A DNA stretch of 44,782 bases from Candidatus Sungiibacteriota bacterium (GCA_016186095.1 JACPMG010000001.1:1-44782); one strand, 5' to 3'. Shown: positions 14,528-23,476, numbered from the stretch's first letter. Made by a program: numbers and translations. The notes: generated by a model from the sequence alone, not told the origin.

Positions 14528-17141
14528 AGGTAAAAAAGCGGTCATTTCTCCGGAGTCCACGCGCCAGCCTTTTTGGGCGATGAAGATAGAGGAAGTATTC
14601 GGGGTTCTGGAATCAAATCCGGACGGCCTGGCCGAAAAAGAGGTTATTACCCGTACCGGTGTCTTCGGGAAAAATGAGATTTCTTATCGTGATCCTCTGG
14701 GCTGGGCGCGGATTGTTTTAAATCAGTTCCGCAGTCCGCTTATTTTAATTCTGGTCGCGGCCGGAGCGCTTACTTTATTTTTGCGGGAGTGGACGAATGC
14801 CGCGGTGATAGCGGCCGCGGTTTTGGTTAACACAGCTCTGGGATTCTATCAGGAGAACAAAGCCGAGACGGCGCTTGAGGCCTTGAAGTCGTATGTTCGT
14901 ACTAGGGCTAGGATCAAGCGGGCGGGCCGGGAGAGAGAAATTGACTCATCGGAACTTGTACCCGGGGATATCATTCGTATATCGCAGGGAGATCGGGTGC
15001 CGGCCGACGCCCGGATTTTTTTCTCCAACAGTTTGGAAATAGACGAATCGGTGCTTACCGGGGAATCCCTGCCGGTCGGCAAGGGGACGGACGAGCTTTC
15101 GGCCGGGACTGCCCTGCCGGAAAGGACGTGCATGGCTTACGGCGGCACCTTCGCAGTACAGGGGTTTGGCGACGCCATCGTTGTTAAGACCGGAAACGAA
15201 ACCGAATTCGGGCGGATCGCCGCGCTGGTTGAGGGCAAGGAGCGCGAGCCCACGCCGCTGCAGCGCGCTATGGCAAGATTTAGTTCCCGTGCCGGGATGG
15301 TTCTCGCGGTTATGGTCGCGGCTCTTTTCATACTGGGGGTTGCCTCCGGAAAAGATATTTTGGAAATGTTTCTGATAGCCGTTGCCGTTGCAGTTTCGGC
15401 CGTGCCGGAAGGACTTCCGGTGGCACTCACCGTAATTCTTGCCGTGGGGGTTGAGCGTCTTGCCGCGCGGCGAGGCGTGGTGCGCCGACTCTTGGCCGCA
15501 GAAACTCTGGGGTCGGTCAGCCTCATTTTAACTGACAAGACCGGAACTCTTACCCAGGGTAAAATGGAGCTATCCCTAGTTTTGCCGCAGCGTGAGAAAA
15601 ACCCCGATGCCGAAAAACACCTGCTTCTGGATGCCGTGTTAAATACGGACGTGATTATAGAAAATCCGGAGGATAGCCCTGCCGAGTGGAGAATGTTTGG
15701 CAGGGCCCTGGAAGTAGCGCTGGTACGGGGGGCGGCTGAACGCGGGGTTTCCTTTGCCGCAAGAAATGACCACCAAATTATTGACCGTCTTCCTTTCGGG
15801 TCCGAACATAAATTTTCCGCGGCTCTCGCCCATACCGAAGATCACGGTCACACCGTGCTTTTCGGGGCGCCAGACGTGCTTCTGGGCTTCACTAAACTTA
15901 CCGTTGAAGAACGTGATGTAATTTCGCGCCAGATTGAAGATTTGGCAAGGATAGGGGAGCGGGTTCTGGGCGTGGTGACCAAACGTGTTGCCAAAGATCA
16001 TCGTAAAATTTCTCTTTCTTCGCCGGCGGGATTTGAATTTGCCGGCCTTCTTACTTTTCGCGACCCGCTTCGCCCGACGGTAGCAGAAGCTGTCCGGCGG
16101 ATAAAAGACGCAGGAGTAAATACCATTATAGTAACGGGCGATCACAAAGGAACGGCCGAGGCGGTGGCGCGGGAGATCGGCCTGGTTAACGGAAAAGGAG
16201 CGGTGCTTACCGGGGACGACCTCAATTATCTTAAAGAAGACGAGCTTGAGGTACGAGCTAAAGAAGTCAGCGTGTACGCCCGGGTAACTCCGGAACAGAA
16301 GGTTTTGATCGCCAATCTTTATAAAAAGTTGGGCGCTACGGTGGCGGTTACCGGAGATGGGGTAAATGACGCGCCGGCATTGCAGGCCGCGGATATTGGA
16401 GTGGCCGTAGGTTCGGGCACGGATGTTGCCAAGAGTGCTGCCGATCTTATTGTTCTTGACGACAACTTTGAAACTATTGTGGCTGCGGTTGAGGAGGGGC
16501 GGAGGATTTTGGACAACATAAGAAAAGTGATCGTATATTTACTCTCCGATTCTCTGGACGAGCTTCTTTTGATCGGCGGGGCGGTACTCACCGGTTTGGC
16601 GCTGCCCCTTAATGCCCTGCAGATTCTTTTCGTGAATTTTTTTTCCGACAGTTTTCCGGCGGTTGCCCTCGCGTTTGAAAAAGGAATAGACGGCTTGAGC
16701 TCCCGTCCCCGCAGGCTTGACCGCAATCTGTTTGATCCGGAAGTCAGATTTCTTCTTCTGGCCATCGGAATTCCAACCTCGGCTCTGCTCTTTGGGCTTT
16801 ACTACGCCCTGCTTAAGTTGGGATTTGGACCGGAGCTAGTGAGGACTTTTACTTTTGCCGCTTTTGGAACGTATACGCTCCTGCTTTCTTTCTCCATCAG
16901 GAGTCTTGAAAAAAGCATTTTCTCTTACAATCCGTTTTCCAATAAGTATCTGGTCTTGGGAGTGTTGGCGGGAATTTTACTCACCGCCTTGGTAATTTAT
17001 GTCCCATACCTGCAGTCCATTTTTGAAACGGCGCCGCTTACTTGGCCGTGGGTTCTGGGGGTTTTGGGGGTAGGAGTTTTAAATATCTTGGCGGTTGAGT
17101 TTGGGAAATGGATTTTTAGGAGAGGCATTATAAAAATGTAG
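14520..17141 (+). CDS. Cation-transporting P-type ATPase (P2A, Ca2+-type)
   Basis: An 873-residue pump of normal length for bacterial P2 ATPases. Order: N-terminal cation-ATPase domain, helices 1-2, actuator domain with LTGES, helix 4 with AVPEGLP (residues consistent with Ca2+ or other cation coordination), phosphorylation site DKTGTLT at D339, nucleotide domain, MIxVTGDH-like TIIVTGDHKGTA, hinge TGDGVNDAPALQAADIGVAVG, and C-terminal cation-ATPase helices. It likely exports Ca2+ (Mn2+ possible). Directly followed by a Na+/Ca2+ exchanger 3 bases later, so the operon carries two calcium exporters. Confidence 0.93.
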   Translation: MNEGKKAVISPESTRQPFWAMKIEEVFGVLESNPDGLAEKEVITRTGVFGKNEISYRDPLGWARIVLNQFRSPLILILVAAGALTLFLREWTNAAVIAAAVLVNTALGFYQENKAETALEALKSYVRTRARIKRAGREREIDSSELVPGDIIRISQGDRVPADARIFFSNSLEIDESVLTGESLPVGKGTDELSAGTALPERTCMAYGGTFAVQGFGDAIVVKTGNETEFGRIAALVEGKEREPTPLQRAMARFSSRAGMVLAVMVAALFILGVASGKDILEMFLIAVAVAVSAVPEGLPVALTVILAVGVERLAARRGVVRRLLAAETLGSVSLILTDKTGTLTQGKMELSLVLPQREKNPDAEKHLLLDAVLNTDVIIENPEDSPAEWRMFGRALEVALVRGAAERGVSFAARNDHQIIDRLPFGSEHKFSAALAHTEDHGHTVLFGAPDVLLGFTKLTVEERDVISRQIEDLARIGERVLGVVTKRVAKDHRKISLSSPAGFEFAGLLTFRDPLRPTVAEAVRRIKDAGVNTIIVTGDHKGTAEAVAREIGLVNGKGAVLTGDDLNYLKEDELEVRAKEVSVYARVTPEQKVLIANLYKKLGATVAVTGDGVNDAPALQAADIGVAVGSGTDVAKSAADLIVLDDNFETIVAAVEEGRRILDNIRKVIVYLLSDSLDELLLIGGAVLTGLALPLNALQILFVNFFSDSFPAVALAFEKGIDGLSSRPRRLDRNLFDPEVRFLLLAIGIPTSALLFGLYYALLKLGFGPELVRTFTFAAFGTYTLLLSFSIRSLEKSIFSYNPFSNKYLVLGVLAGILLTALVIYVPYLQSIFETAPLTWPWVLGVLGVGVLNILAVEFGKWIFRRGIIKM

Positions 17142-17144
17142 GGC

Positions 17145-18086
17145 ATGACTCTTTCGTTATTTCTTTTTTTTATCGGTTTCTACGTCCTGGTTAAAGGAGC
17201 AAATTGGCTTGTTGACGGCGCGTCTTCTCTGGCCCGCCGGCTCAACATCCCGGGTATTATTATAGGACTGGTTATCGCCGGAATCGGGACCTCCATTCCC
17301 GAATTTGCGGTTACTTTCTTTTCCAATCTTACCGGCGAGGGAGGGATCGGATTGGGGACTGTTGTTGGCTCTAACACCTTTAATATTCTTTTCATCCTCG
17401 GATTTACCGCGCTGGCGTTTCGTCTGCCTTTTCGAACGGAGTGGGTGGAGCGGGATTTATGGTGGAATATGCTCGCGGTGGCGATCGTCCTGGTATTCGC
17501 GCTGCCCGGAGCGAATGGGATATCGCGACTGGAGGGCGTTTTCATGCTCCTTATTTTTGGGGCCTGGATTTACGTGGTCATACGCCAGTCAAATCAGATG
17601 GAAGAAACGGCAGAGCCGGAAATCCGGCTTCTGACCTTTCCTATCGCTCTTGGATTTATTCTGGCTGGACTGGTAGGGGTGGTGATTGGCGGGAAGTGGG
17701 TGGTGGACGGGGCCGTAGTTTTTGCGCGGGCGCTGGGCACGAGCGAGCAGTTGATCGGCCTCACCATAGTTGGTATCGGCACCTCGCTTCCGGAGCTTGC
17801 GGTTACTTTTGTCGCGGCCTATAAAGGCAGAATGGGCATTGCCATAGGCAACATTATCGGATCAAACATTTTTGACTTTTTGATGATCTTGGGATTCGCC
17901 GCGCTTTTTAAGCCGATCTCCTTTCCGCAAGACGCGTTTTTTGACGGGATCGTCACTCTTTTTTCGGCGGCGCTTCTTTACGGCTCCATGTTCGTGGGAG
18001 AGCCTCTGGTTCTTAAACGCTGGCAGGGCTTGGTTTTTGTGTTTCTTTATGTGGTTTACCTGGTTTATATTTTAGGAAGGGGCTGA
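17145..18086 (+). CDS. Sodium/calcium exchanger family (CaCA, YrbG type)
   Basis: A 313-residue membrane protein with ten helices in two inverted halves. Each half has the alpha-repeat: GLVIAGIGTSIPEFAVTF with GSNTFNILFILG, and GLTIVGIGTSLPELAVTF with GSNIFDFLMILG. The acidic residues and GSN motifs coordinate Ca2+ and Na+/H+. It likely uses an ion gradient to expel Ca2+, complementing the ATPase encoded just upstream. ATG 17145 lies 3 bases after the ATPase stop. Confidence 0.93.
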   Translation: MTLSLFLFFIGFYVLVKGANWLVDGASSLARRLNIPGIIIGLVIAGIGTSIPEFAVTFFSNLTGEGGIGLGTVVGSNTFNILFILGFTALAFRLPFRTEWVERDLWWNMLAVAIVLVFALPGANGISRLEGVFMLLIFGAWIYVVIRQSNQMEETAEPEIRLLTFPIALGFILAGLVGVVIGGKWVVDGAVVFARALGTSEQLIGLTIVGIGTSLPELAVTFVAAYKGRMGIAIGNIIGSNIFDFLMILGFAALFKPISFPQDAFFDGIVTLFSAALLYGSMFVGEPLVLKRWQGLVFVFLYVVYLVYILGRG

Positions 18087-18133
18087 CCGGCTTTCCGTCA
18101 AAAGAGTTTATGATTCGGGCTTCCCTTAGAATG

Positions 18134-18162
18134 TTTAAACTGATGTTATTTTGGGATAAAAT
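18134..18162 (+). promoter_or_regulatory. Leaderless-type promoter of the BCAM0308-like gene
   Basis: TAAAAT at 18157-18162, exactly 6 bases before ATG 18169. A weak TTTAAA -35 lies 17 bases upstream (18134-18139). No Shine-Dalgarno site fits before the ATG. Confidence 0.5.
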
Positions 18163-18168
18163 AAAGGC

Positions 18169-18732
18169 ATGGCTTCAAAGCAGGAGAAAACCAAGTCAAT
18201 AAAAGAAAGGTATTCGTCCGGGGAACAAAAATCGCGCCACGCCATGGCGGAGTTTGGACCGGGGAAGAGGGAGTTTATTTTCTGCCCGCATGGCGAGGCG
18301 GTCTACTTCAAAAAATCCTGGCATCACATCGCTAAGTTTCTCCGATCTTACGAGACCAGGTCTCATAAGGTTTATGAGACCTGGTCTCGTAAAGATGTTA
18401 AGTTCAGGCTTTGCCCGGCGCACGAGATGATGAAAAATAAGCAGTACGAAGGTGAGGTTATTATTAAAAATGTCCCCGCCAAATTCCGCCGCGAACTGCT
18501 GAACTTAATCGAAAATATGGACGAGCGCGCGATGCGTAAAGATGTGCTGGATCGCGTACTTGGCATAAAAATGGCTGGTAACCGGTTACTAACTACGACC
18601 TCCGAAAACCAACTCGCCCAGCGAATTGCCAGTAAAATCGGGGAAGTGTTTAAGAAACAAGTCGCCATGAAGATTTCCCGCGCCAAAGGGGGAGATATAG
18701 TAAGAATAGAGATTGATTTCAACCAATTTTAA
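18169..18732 (+). CDS. BCAM0308/NMD3-like zinc-binding protein with in-frame palindrome
   Basis: A 187-residue protein. After a basic N-terminus it has FIFCPHGEAVYFKKSWHH, then LCPAHEMM, GEVIIKNVP, LNLIENMDERAM, a DRVLGI segment, and LLTTTSENQLAQRIASKIGEVFKK followed by an acidic C-terminus. This order resembles BCAM0308-family proteins and a short NMD3-like fold, possibly RNA or ribosome linked; I hold that only loosely. Residues ~60-75 (SYETRSHKVYETWSRK) come from a perfect 21-bp-arm palindrome inserted between the zinc-like motifs. Confidence 0.65.
   Translation: MASKQEKTKSIKERYSSGEQKSRHAMAEFGPGKREFIFCPHGEAVYFKKSWHHIAKFLRSYETRSHKVYETWSRKDVKFRLCPAHEMMKNKQYEGEVIIKNVPAKFRRELLNLIENMDERAMRKDVLDRVLGIKMAGNRLLTTTSENQLAQRIASKIGEVFKKQVAMKISRAKGGDIVRIEIDFNQF
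18348..18392. repeat. Perfect inverted repeat, 21-bp arms and 3-base loop, inside a gene
   Basis: The arm at 18348-18368 is the exact reverse complement of 18372-18392, with loop GGT. Each arm contains its own shorter palindrome (GAGACCAGGTCTC and GAGACCTGGTCTC). The whole element stays in frame with the surrounding gene. Confidence 0.9.
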
Positions 18733-18744
18733 AAGTAAAAAATA

Positions 18745-18769
18745 ATCGGTCGTCTAGACCGATTTTTTG
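18745..18769 (+). terminator. Intrinsic terminator, overlapping the 3' end of the converging gene
   Basis: ATCGGTC (18745-18751), loop GTCTA, GACCGAT (18757-18763), then TTTTTT. It sits 13 bases after the BCAM0308-like stop. The converging membrane-protein gene ends inside it (stop at 18754-18756); the upstream A-run would make it work on the minus strand too. Confidence 0.85.
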
Positions 18770-19296
18770 TTCTCTATGCGCGCGACAATCTCCCAAAGCG
18801 CGGCAAGGGTGAAGGGAATGTTTAATAAAAGAAATGGAAGTGACCAGACAAGATATGAGTAATACGCCATAAATCCTCCACCCGCCACAAAAGATATGTT
18901 CCCGTATATTCCGGGAGAGAATACGACTCCAAATGTCAAACCGAGAAGAGCCGTAAGTCCAAGGATCGCCATCTCGGAGCTAAGGTCGCCGCGTCTGGCC
19001 ATGTTCACAAGTATCAGTACAGCAATGGCTGCGGTGAGTTTCCAGGAGTCGGGAGTATTTAGCACTCGCATAAGTGAGGCCGCGAGCACGATGCTTTGTG
19101 CTCCCATAAAGATAGGATTTCCTACGAAAACGGCAAATGCCCAAAGCAACATTACGCCCGTGAGAAAAAGATACGGCTGGCGCTTTTTGTCGAGAATGCC
19201 CCAAGTTGAGACAAGAAGCCCGATGTAGGCTAGCGTGTTGAAAGCTGCGCTCCAAAATGAAGTGAAGCCGAGTAATGTCTGCCAATCATGCGACAT
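18754..19296 (-). CDS. Hypothetical six-helix membrane protein
   Basis: A 180-residue protein with about six hydrophobic segments and a charged C-terminus (IENKKSV). No conserved motif recognised. ATG 19296 has GGGAGA 9 bases upstream and a good promoter, a solitary and leadered gene unlike its neighbours. The final codons overlap the bidirectional terminator. An envelope location is clear; function is unknown. Confidence 0.65.
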   Translation of the reverse strand: MSHDWQTLLGFTSFWSAAFNTLAYIGLLVSTWGILDKKRQPYLFLTGVMLLWAFAVFVGNPIFMGAQSIVLAASLMRVLNTPDSWKLTAAIAVLILVNMARRGDLSSEMAILGLTALLGLTFGVVFSPGIYGNISFVAGGGFMAYYSYLVWSLPFLLLNIPFTLAALWEIVARIENKKSV

Positions 19297-19329
19297 TGTC
19301 GATCTCCCGGTTGTTTTGGTTCCGGATTT

Positions 19330-19357
19330 ACTATATCGTGGGTGATGTAAAAGTCAA
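19330..19357 (-). promoter_or_regulatory. Promoter of the six-helix membrane protein gene
   Basis: Minus-strand TTGACT (19357-19352) and TATAGT (19335-19330), spacer 16 bases, about 33 bases upstream of ATG 19296. Confidence 0.75.
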
Positions 19358-19366
19358 ACCTTTTTT

Positions 19367-20632
19367 ATGCGTATCATCGCCGATTTTCATATCCATTCCC
19401 CATACGCCCGTGCCGTATCCAAAGAAATGACCTTGGAAAATCTGGATTACTGGGCGCGTCTCAAGGGAATCACCGTCATGGGCACGGGTGATTTTACGCA
19501 TCCTGCGTGGATTAAAGAAATAAAATCTAAACTGGAGCCGGCGGAACCAGGACTGTATAGAATCAAGAAGCAAGAAGCAAGAAGTAAGGACTCCGGAACG
19601 AGATTTATGCTAACGGTTGAGATCTCAAGTATTTACTCCAAGGGCGGAAAGGGGCGCAGGGTTCATAATTTAATTTTTTTCCCGTCCATAGAGTCCGCGG
19701 AGAAATTTAACGCGGCACTCGGCTGGCAGGGGAATTTAAAATCTGACGGCAGGCCGATTGTTGGGGTGGGCTCTAAAGAACTTCTTAAAATAGCGCTTGA
19801 TATTGATCCGCGCTGTTTCTTTGTGCCGGCTCATGTTTGGACTCCATGGTTCTCGCTTTTTGGTTCCATGTCGGGTTTTGACACGGTGGAGGAGTGTTTT
19901 GACGAGTATGCAAAATATATTTATGCGCTGGAGACGGGCTTATCCTCCGACCCGGCGATGAATTGGCGGCTATCGGCGCTTGATAAATACGCCCTAATCT
20001 CCAATTCGGACAGCCACTCTTTGAGAAGAATTGGCCGCGAAGCAAACATTTTTGACGCTGAACTTTCGTATGACGGCCTCGTCTCCGCGATAAAATCCAA
20101 AGACCCCCAAAAATTTCTTTCGACCATTGAATTTTTCCCGGAAGAGGGGATTTACCATTATGATGGACATAGAAACTGTAAAACTCGCCTGACCCCCAAG
20201 GAGACGCGAGAGCAAAAAAAACTCTGTCCGGTGTGCGGAAAACCGGTAACGGTAGGCGTGATGTATCGCGTGGAGGAGCTTGCGGATCGTCCGGAGGGAT
20301 TTCGGCCGCCGGACGCCATTCCCTACAAAAACATGGTGCCGCTTGATGAAATAATTGCCGAGGCATTTGGCGTGGCGTCGGCCACGACCAAAAGAGTGCA
20401 GGGGGAATATAAAAAATTAGTGCAAGAATTCGGAGGAGAGTTGCCGATTCTTTTTGACGTCACGGCGGGCGAGCTTGCCAGGCACGCGCGTCCGGAGGTT
20501 GCAGAGGGTATTATGCGCGTGCGCGAGGGGCGGCTGCATATTGAGCCCGGCTACGATGGTCTTTACGGCAAGGTAAAAATTTTCGAAGATGGCGAGCGTG
20601 AAGACATCTCCAAACAAAAAAGCCTTTTTTAG
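19367..20632 (+). CDS. Endonuclease Q-like PHP nuclease
   Basis: A 421-residue protein resembling EndoQ, which nicks DNA 5' of deaminated bases (hypoxanthine, uracil). The PHP domain starts IIADFHIHSPYARA and continues MGTGDFTHPAW, LTVEISSIY, FVPAHVWTPWFSLFGS and SNSDSHSLRRIGREA, all metal ligands. A zinc-finger region follows with HRNC and CPVCGK, then a helical part with GELARHARPEVAEGI. It ends QKSLF, matching clamp-binding motifs. A repeat (19559-19589) adds KKQEARSK in a loop after residue ~65. ATG 19367 has no Shine-Dalgarno site. Confidence 0.88.
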   Translation: MRIIADFHIHSPYARAVSKEMTLENLDYWARLKGITVMGTGDFTHPAWIKEIKSKLEPAEPGLYRIKKQEARSKDSGTRFMLTVEISSIYSKGGKGRRVHNLIFFPSIESAEKFNAALGWQGNLKSDGRPIVGVGSKELLKIALDIDPRCFFVPAHVWTPWFSLFGSMSGFDTVEECFDEYAKYIYALETGLSSDPAMNWRLSALDKYALISNSDSHSLRRIGREANIFDAELSYDGLVSAIKSKDPQKFLSTIEFFPEEGIYHYDGHRNCKTRLTPKETREQKKLCPVCGKPVTVGVMYRVEELADRPEGFRPPDAIPYKNMVPLDEIIAEAFGVASATTKRVQGEYKKLVQEFGGELPILFDVTAGELARHARPEVAEGIMRVREGRLHIEPGYDGLYGKVKIFEDGEREDISKQKSLF

Positions 20633-20675
20633 GGCGACGCTGGAGTAGCGGGCATAATTTTGTTATGCTCTTATT

Positions 20676-21332
20676 ATGGACTGGCTTTTTAAACATTCGT
20701 GGATGCCGCAGATAAATCAGGTTATTCTGGTCATTGTGACCGCGGAATTTATTTTGACCGTTGCTTTCGGCCTGCTCGCGCCCTTTTTTGCGGTATTTGT
20801 CACCCAACAAATCATCGGCGGAAGCGTTGCCGTTATGGGCTTTGCCATTACTATTTATTGGGCCGTAAAATCGATATTACAGCTCGTTGTAGCCAAATAC
20901 ATTGATCGTAATCACGGCGAGATAGATGATTTTTATTTTTTCCTTGCCGGAGGGCTCCTAAACGCCCTTTTTATATCGCTCTATTTCTTTGCGACCCACG
21001 CGTGGCATATTTACGCCCTGCATTTTTTGATCGCCGTGGCCGACGCCATGCTGGTGCCGCCTTTTTACGCGATTTTCACGCGGCACGTGGATAAAGGCAA
21101 AGAAGGATTTGAGTGGTCTCTTTATTCCAGTTTTTCTATTGGAGCTGGAACCGCGCTGGGAAGCGCTACTGGGGGAATACTGGCCACTGTTGCCGGATTT
21201 CGCGTTGTTTTCCTTTTTACTGGAGCGCTTACTTTTATTTTTTCTATCATGCTTTTTTTCCTGCGTCCGTACATTAGGCCCAAAGTTACGCAGGATATGA
21301 TTAGGATCCCGGTGGATCGGAAAAAAATGTGA
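20676..21332 (+). CDS. Half-size major facilitator-like membrane protein
   Basis: A 218-residue protein with six predicted helices, half of a normal MFS transporter. Segments such as IIGGSVAVMGFAITIYWAVK and ASIGAGTALG-like SFSIGAGTALGSATGGILA resemble MFS helices 2 and 5. It could be an ancestral-style half transporter acting as a dimer, or a shortened relic with the second half lost. The downstream gene starts directly in the stop (ATGTGA), so no missing second half follows. A TATGCT box lies 6 bases before ATG 20676. Confidence 0.7.
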   Translation: MDWLFKHSWMPQINQVILVIVTAEFILTVAFGLLAPFFAVFVTQQIIGGSVAVMGFAITIYWAVKSILQLVVAKYIDRNHGEIDDFYFFLAGGLLNALFISLYFFATHAWHIYALHFLIAVADAMLVPPFYAIFTRHVDKGKEGFEWSLYSSFSIGAGTALGSATGGILATVAGFRVVFLFTGALTFIFSIMLFFLRPYIRPKVTQDMIRIPVDRKKM

Positions 21333-23047
21333 CCAATCAGGAAATTGCCAAAGTTCTCTTCGAAATGGCGGCTCTCTACGAGATGGAGGGTGTTTTGTTC
21401 AAGCCGCGCGCCTATGAGAAGGCGGCTCTGGGGGTTGAGGCTCTCGATATGGAAGCGGAGGAAATTTATAAAAAGGGCGGCGTGAAATCGCTTGAGGAGA
21501 TTTCCGGGGTGGGCAAGGGGATTGCGTATCATATAGAGGCGCTCCTTAAAAAGGGCAGCTTTGCGGAATACGAGCGACTGAAGAAAAAGATTCCGGTAAA
21601 TATCTCGGAGCTCACCGCAGTGGAAGGAGTCGGACCCAAGATGATAAAAACGCTTTGGCAGAAATTAAGGGTCCGCAACCTTGCTGATCTGGAAAAAGCG
21701 GCGCGAGTGGGGAAAGTAAAGAAACTGCAGCATTTCGGCGAAAAATCCGAGCGGAAAATATTAAGAGGCATTGAATTTTTAAAAAAATCCGGCGGCAGGC
21801 AGGTTCTTGGATTCTTGCTGCCCGATGTTCGGAACCTCGAAAAAATTATTCGGTCTTTTCCAGAAGTAGAACAGGCAATAGTCTGCGGTTCTATACGCAG
21901 GCGTAAAGAAACCATAGGCGACATAGATATTTTAGCTACCTCCATCAAGCCCGAAAAAGTAATGGAACGATTTTTGGGCCTGCCCTTCATAGCCCATGTT
22001 TATGGCAGAGGCGTTACCAAGACCAATGTTAAGTTAAAAAATGGCCTGGACGCGGATATCCGAGTAGTTCCCAAAAAGTCATACGGCGCGGCAGTTAATT
22101 ATTTTACCGGATCCAAGGATCATAATATCGCCCTGCGAGAGCTTGCCATAAAGAAGGGCTGGAAGTTGAACGAGTATGGATTATTTCGCGGAAAGAAGTT
22201 GATCGCCGGTAGAGACGAGGAGGAAATTTATAAAGCGCTAGGCCTTCGCTATATTGAGCCGGAGATGCGGGAGAATACGGGGGAGATTAAAGCGGCACGA
22301 GCCAACAAGTTACCCCGACTTATCGGGTATGGCGACCTAAAAGGCGATCTACAAGTCCAAACCGACTGGACTGATGGCGAAAATTCTATCGAAGAGATGG
22401 CGCGTGCGGCAGAAAATTACGGGCTTGACTATATCGTTATCACCGATCATACTCGATCTTTGGCCATGACCGGAGGATCGGATGAAAAAAAACTTCTTAA
22501 GCAAATGTCCGAAATTGATAGACTCAACAGGAGTGGGAAATTTAAAAATTTCAAAATTTTGAAGGGCGCTGAGGTAAATATTGGAAAAGACGGGTTGTTG
22601 GATATTGATGATAAGACACTGGCCAAATTAGATGTGGTAGGTGCGGCTGTGCATAGCCATTTCAATTTGTCCAGACAAGAGCAAACCAAAAGGATTATCC
22701 GCGTCATGGAGAGCCCACACGTAGATATAATTTTTCATCTCACCGGCCGCATCATCAACCGCCGTGAGCCGATTGATGTAGATATTGGTGAGATTATAAA
22801 AGCCGCGAAACGCACCGGAACGATTCTGGAAATTGATGCCTACCCCGACCGGCTGGATATAAAAGATGAGTATATTCGAAAATGTGTAGAGGCCGGAGTG
22901 AAAATGTCCATTGATTCGGACGCGCATTCCAAAGAACATTTCAAAATGCTGGAGCATGGCATTGCGCAGGCGCGCAGAGGATGGGCTTCCAGTAGTGACA
23001 TTATAAATACTAGGCCAGCAGGTGAACTTGCTCGATTACTAAAATAA
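21329..23047 (+). CDS. polX: Family X DNA polymerase with C-terminal PHP domain
   Basis: A 572-residue protein starting at GTG 21329, overlapping the upstream stop by 4 bases. Residues 1-60 are the 8-kDa HhH lyase-like domain, with further HhH motifs (GVGKGIAYHI, VEGVGPKMIKTL). The palm catalytic site is VCGSIRRRKETIGDIDILA and GLDADIRVV. The C-terminal PHP domain runs from ~345, with ITDHTRSLAM, GAEVNI, AAVHSHF, FHLTGR and SIDSDAHS. Its first motif, normally LHxHTxWSDG, reads GDLQVQTDWTDG, with both histidines replaced by Gln. It likely fills gaps in base-excision repair. Confidence 0.93.
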   Translation: MTNQEIAKVLFEMAALYEMEGVLFKPRAYEKAALGVEALDMEAEEIYKKGGVKSLEEISGVGKGIAYHIEALLKKGSFAEYERLKKKIPVNISELTAVEGVGPKMIKTLWQKLRVRNLADLEKAARVGKVKKLQHFGEKSERKILRGIEFLKKSGGRQVLGFLLPDVRNLEKIIRSFPEVEQAIVCGSIRRRKETIGDIDILATSIKPEKVMERFLGLPFIAHVYGRGVTKTNVKLKNGLDADIRVVPKKSYGAAVNYFTGSKDHNIALRELAIKKGWKLNEYGLFRGKKLIAGRDEEEIYKALGLRYIEPEMRENTGEIKAARANKLPRLIGYGDLKGDLQVQTDWTDGENSIEEMARAAENYGLDYIVITDHTRSLAMTGGSDEKKLLKQMSEIDRLNRSGKFKNFKILKGAEVNIGKDGLLDIDDKTLAKLDVVGAAVHSHFNLSRQEQTKRIIRVMESPHVDIIFHLTGRIINRREPIDVDIGEIIKAAKRTGTILEIDAYPDRLDIKDEYIRKCVEAGVKMSIDSDAHSKEHFKMLEHGIAQARRGWASSSDIINTRPAGELARLLK

Positions 23048-23070
23048 AAAAGGGCGATGTGCCCCAGTGT

Positions 23071-23445
23071 TTATCGGAATATATCTAGACACGGCATCAA
23101 TACTAACCCCAGTAGTGGGAATTCGTCTTTGTCCCATGGTTTCGAGGTCCACACACCGCCGAGTTTGTCGAAAGCCACTCTGTCTTTAGGGATAAAAGCA
23201 GATGCCGATACACCGCTGCTGTAGATAAACAATACCTTGTCGCTCGCTTTGTAAGCCCTAACCTTAAGATTGCCGGAGGATAGATCGGAATCGTTGTAGG
23301 AATAACAATTGAGCTGTGCTACAAGAGTGGTGTCGCCGATGATGTAGCTACCAATTTTTGATGGTAGTTCTCCCGAGATGCCGTATGAAGGAAGAGACAA
23401 AATGGTTGTTGCTAACAGTACCGCTAAGAGCATCGGACGATTCAT
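23071..23445 (-). CDS. Small secreted protein of unknown function
   Basis: A 124-residue product with a signal peptide (LLAVLLATTILSLPSYG). The mature part has two Cys that could pair and a beta-rich pattern (KVLFIYSSGVSASAFIP). ATG 23445 has GGGAGGAA about 8 bases upstream and a canonical promoter. A solitary gene on the opposite strand to its neighbours; no family recognised. Confidence 0.65.
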   Translation of the reverse strand: MNRPMLLAVLLATTILSLPSYGISGELPSKIGSYIIGDTTLVAQLNCYSYNDSDLSSGNLKVRAYKASDKVLFIYSSGVSASAFIPKDRVAFDKLGGVWTSKPWDKDEFPLLGLVLMPCLDIFR

Positions 23446-23476
23446 GGCAAGTTCCTCCCGGGAAGTGCTAAGCTAA

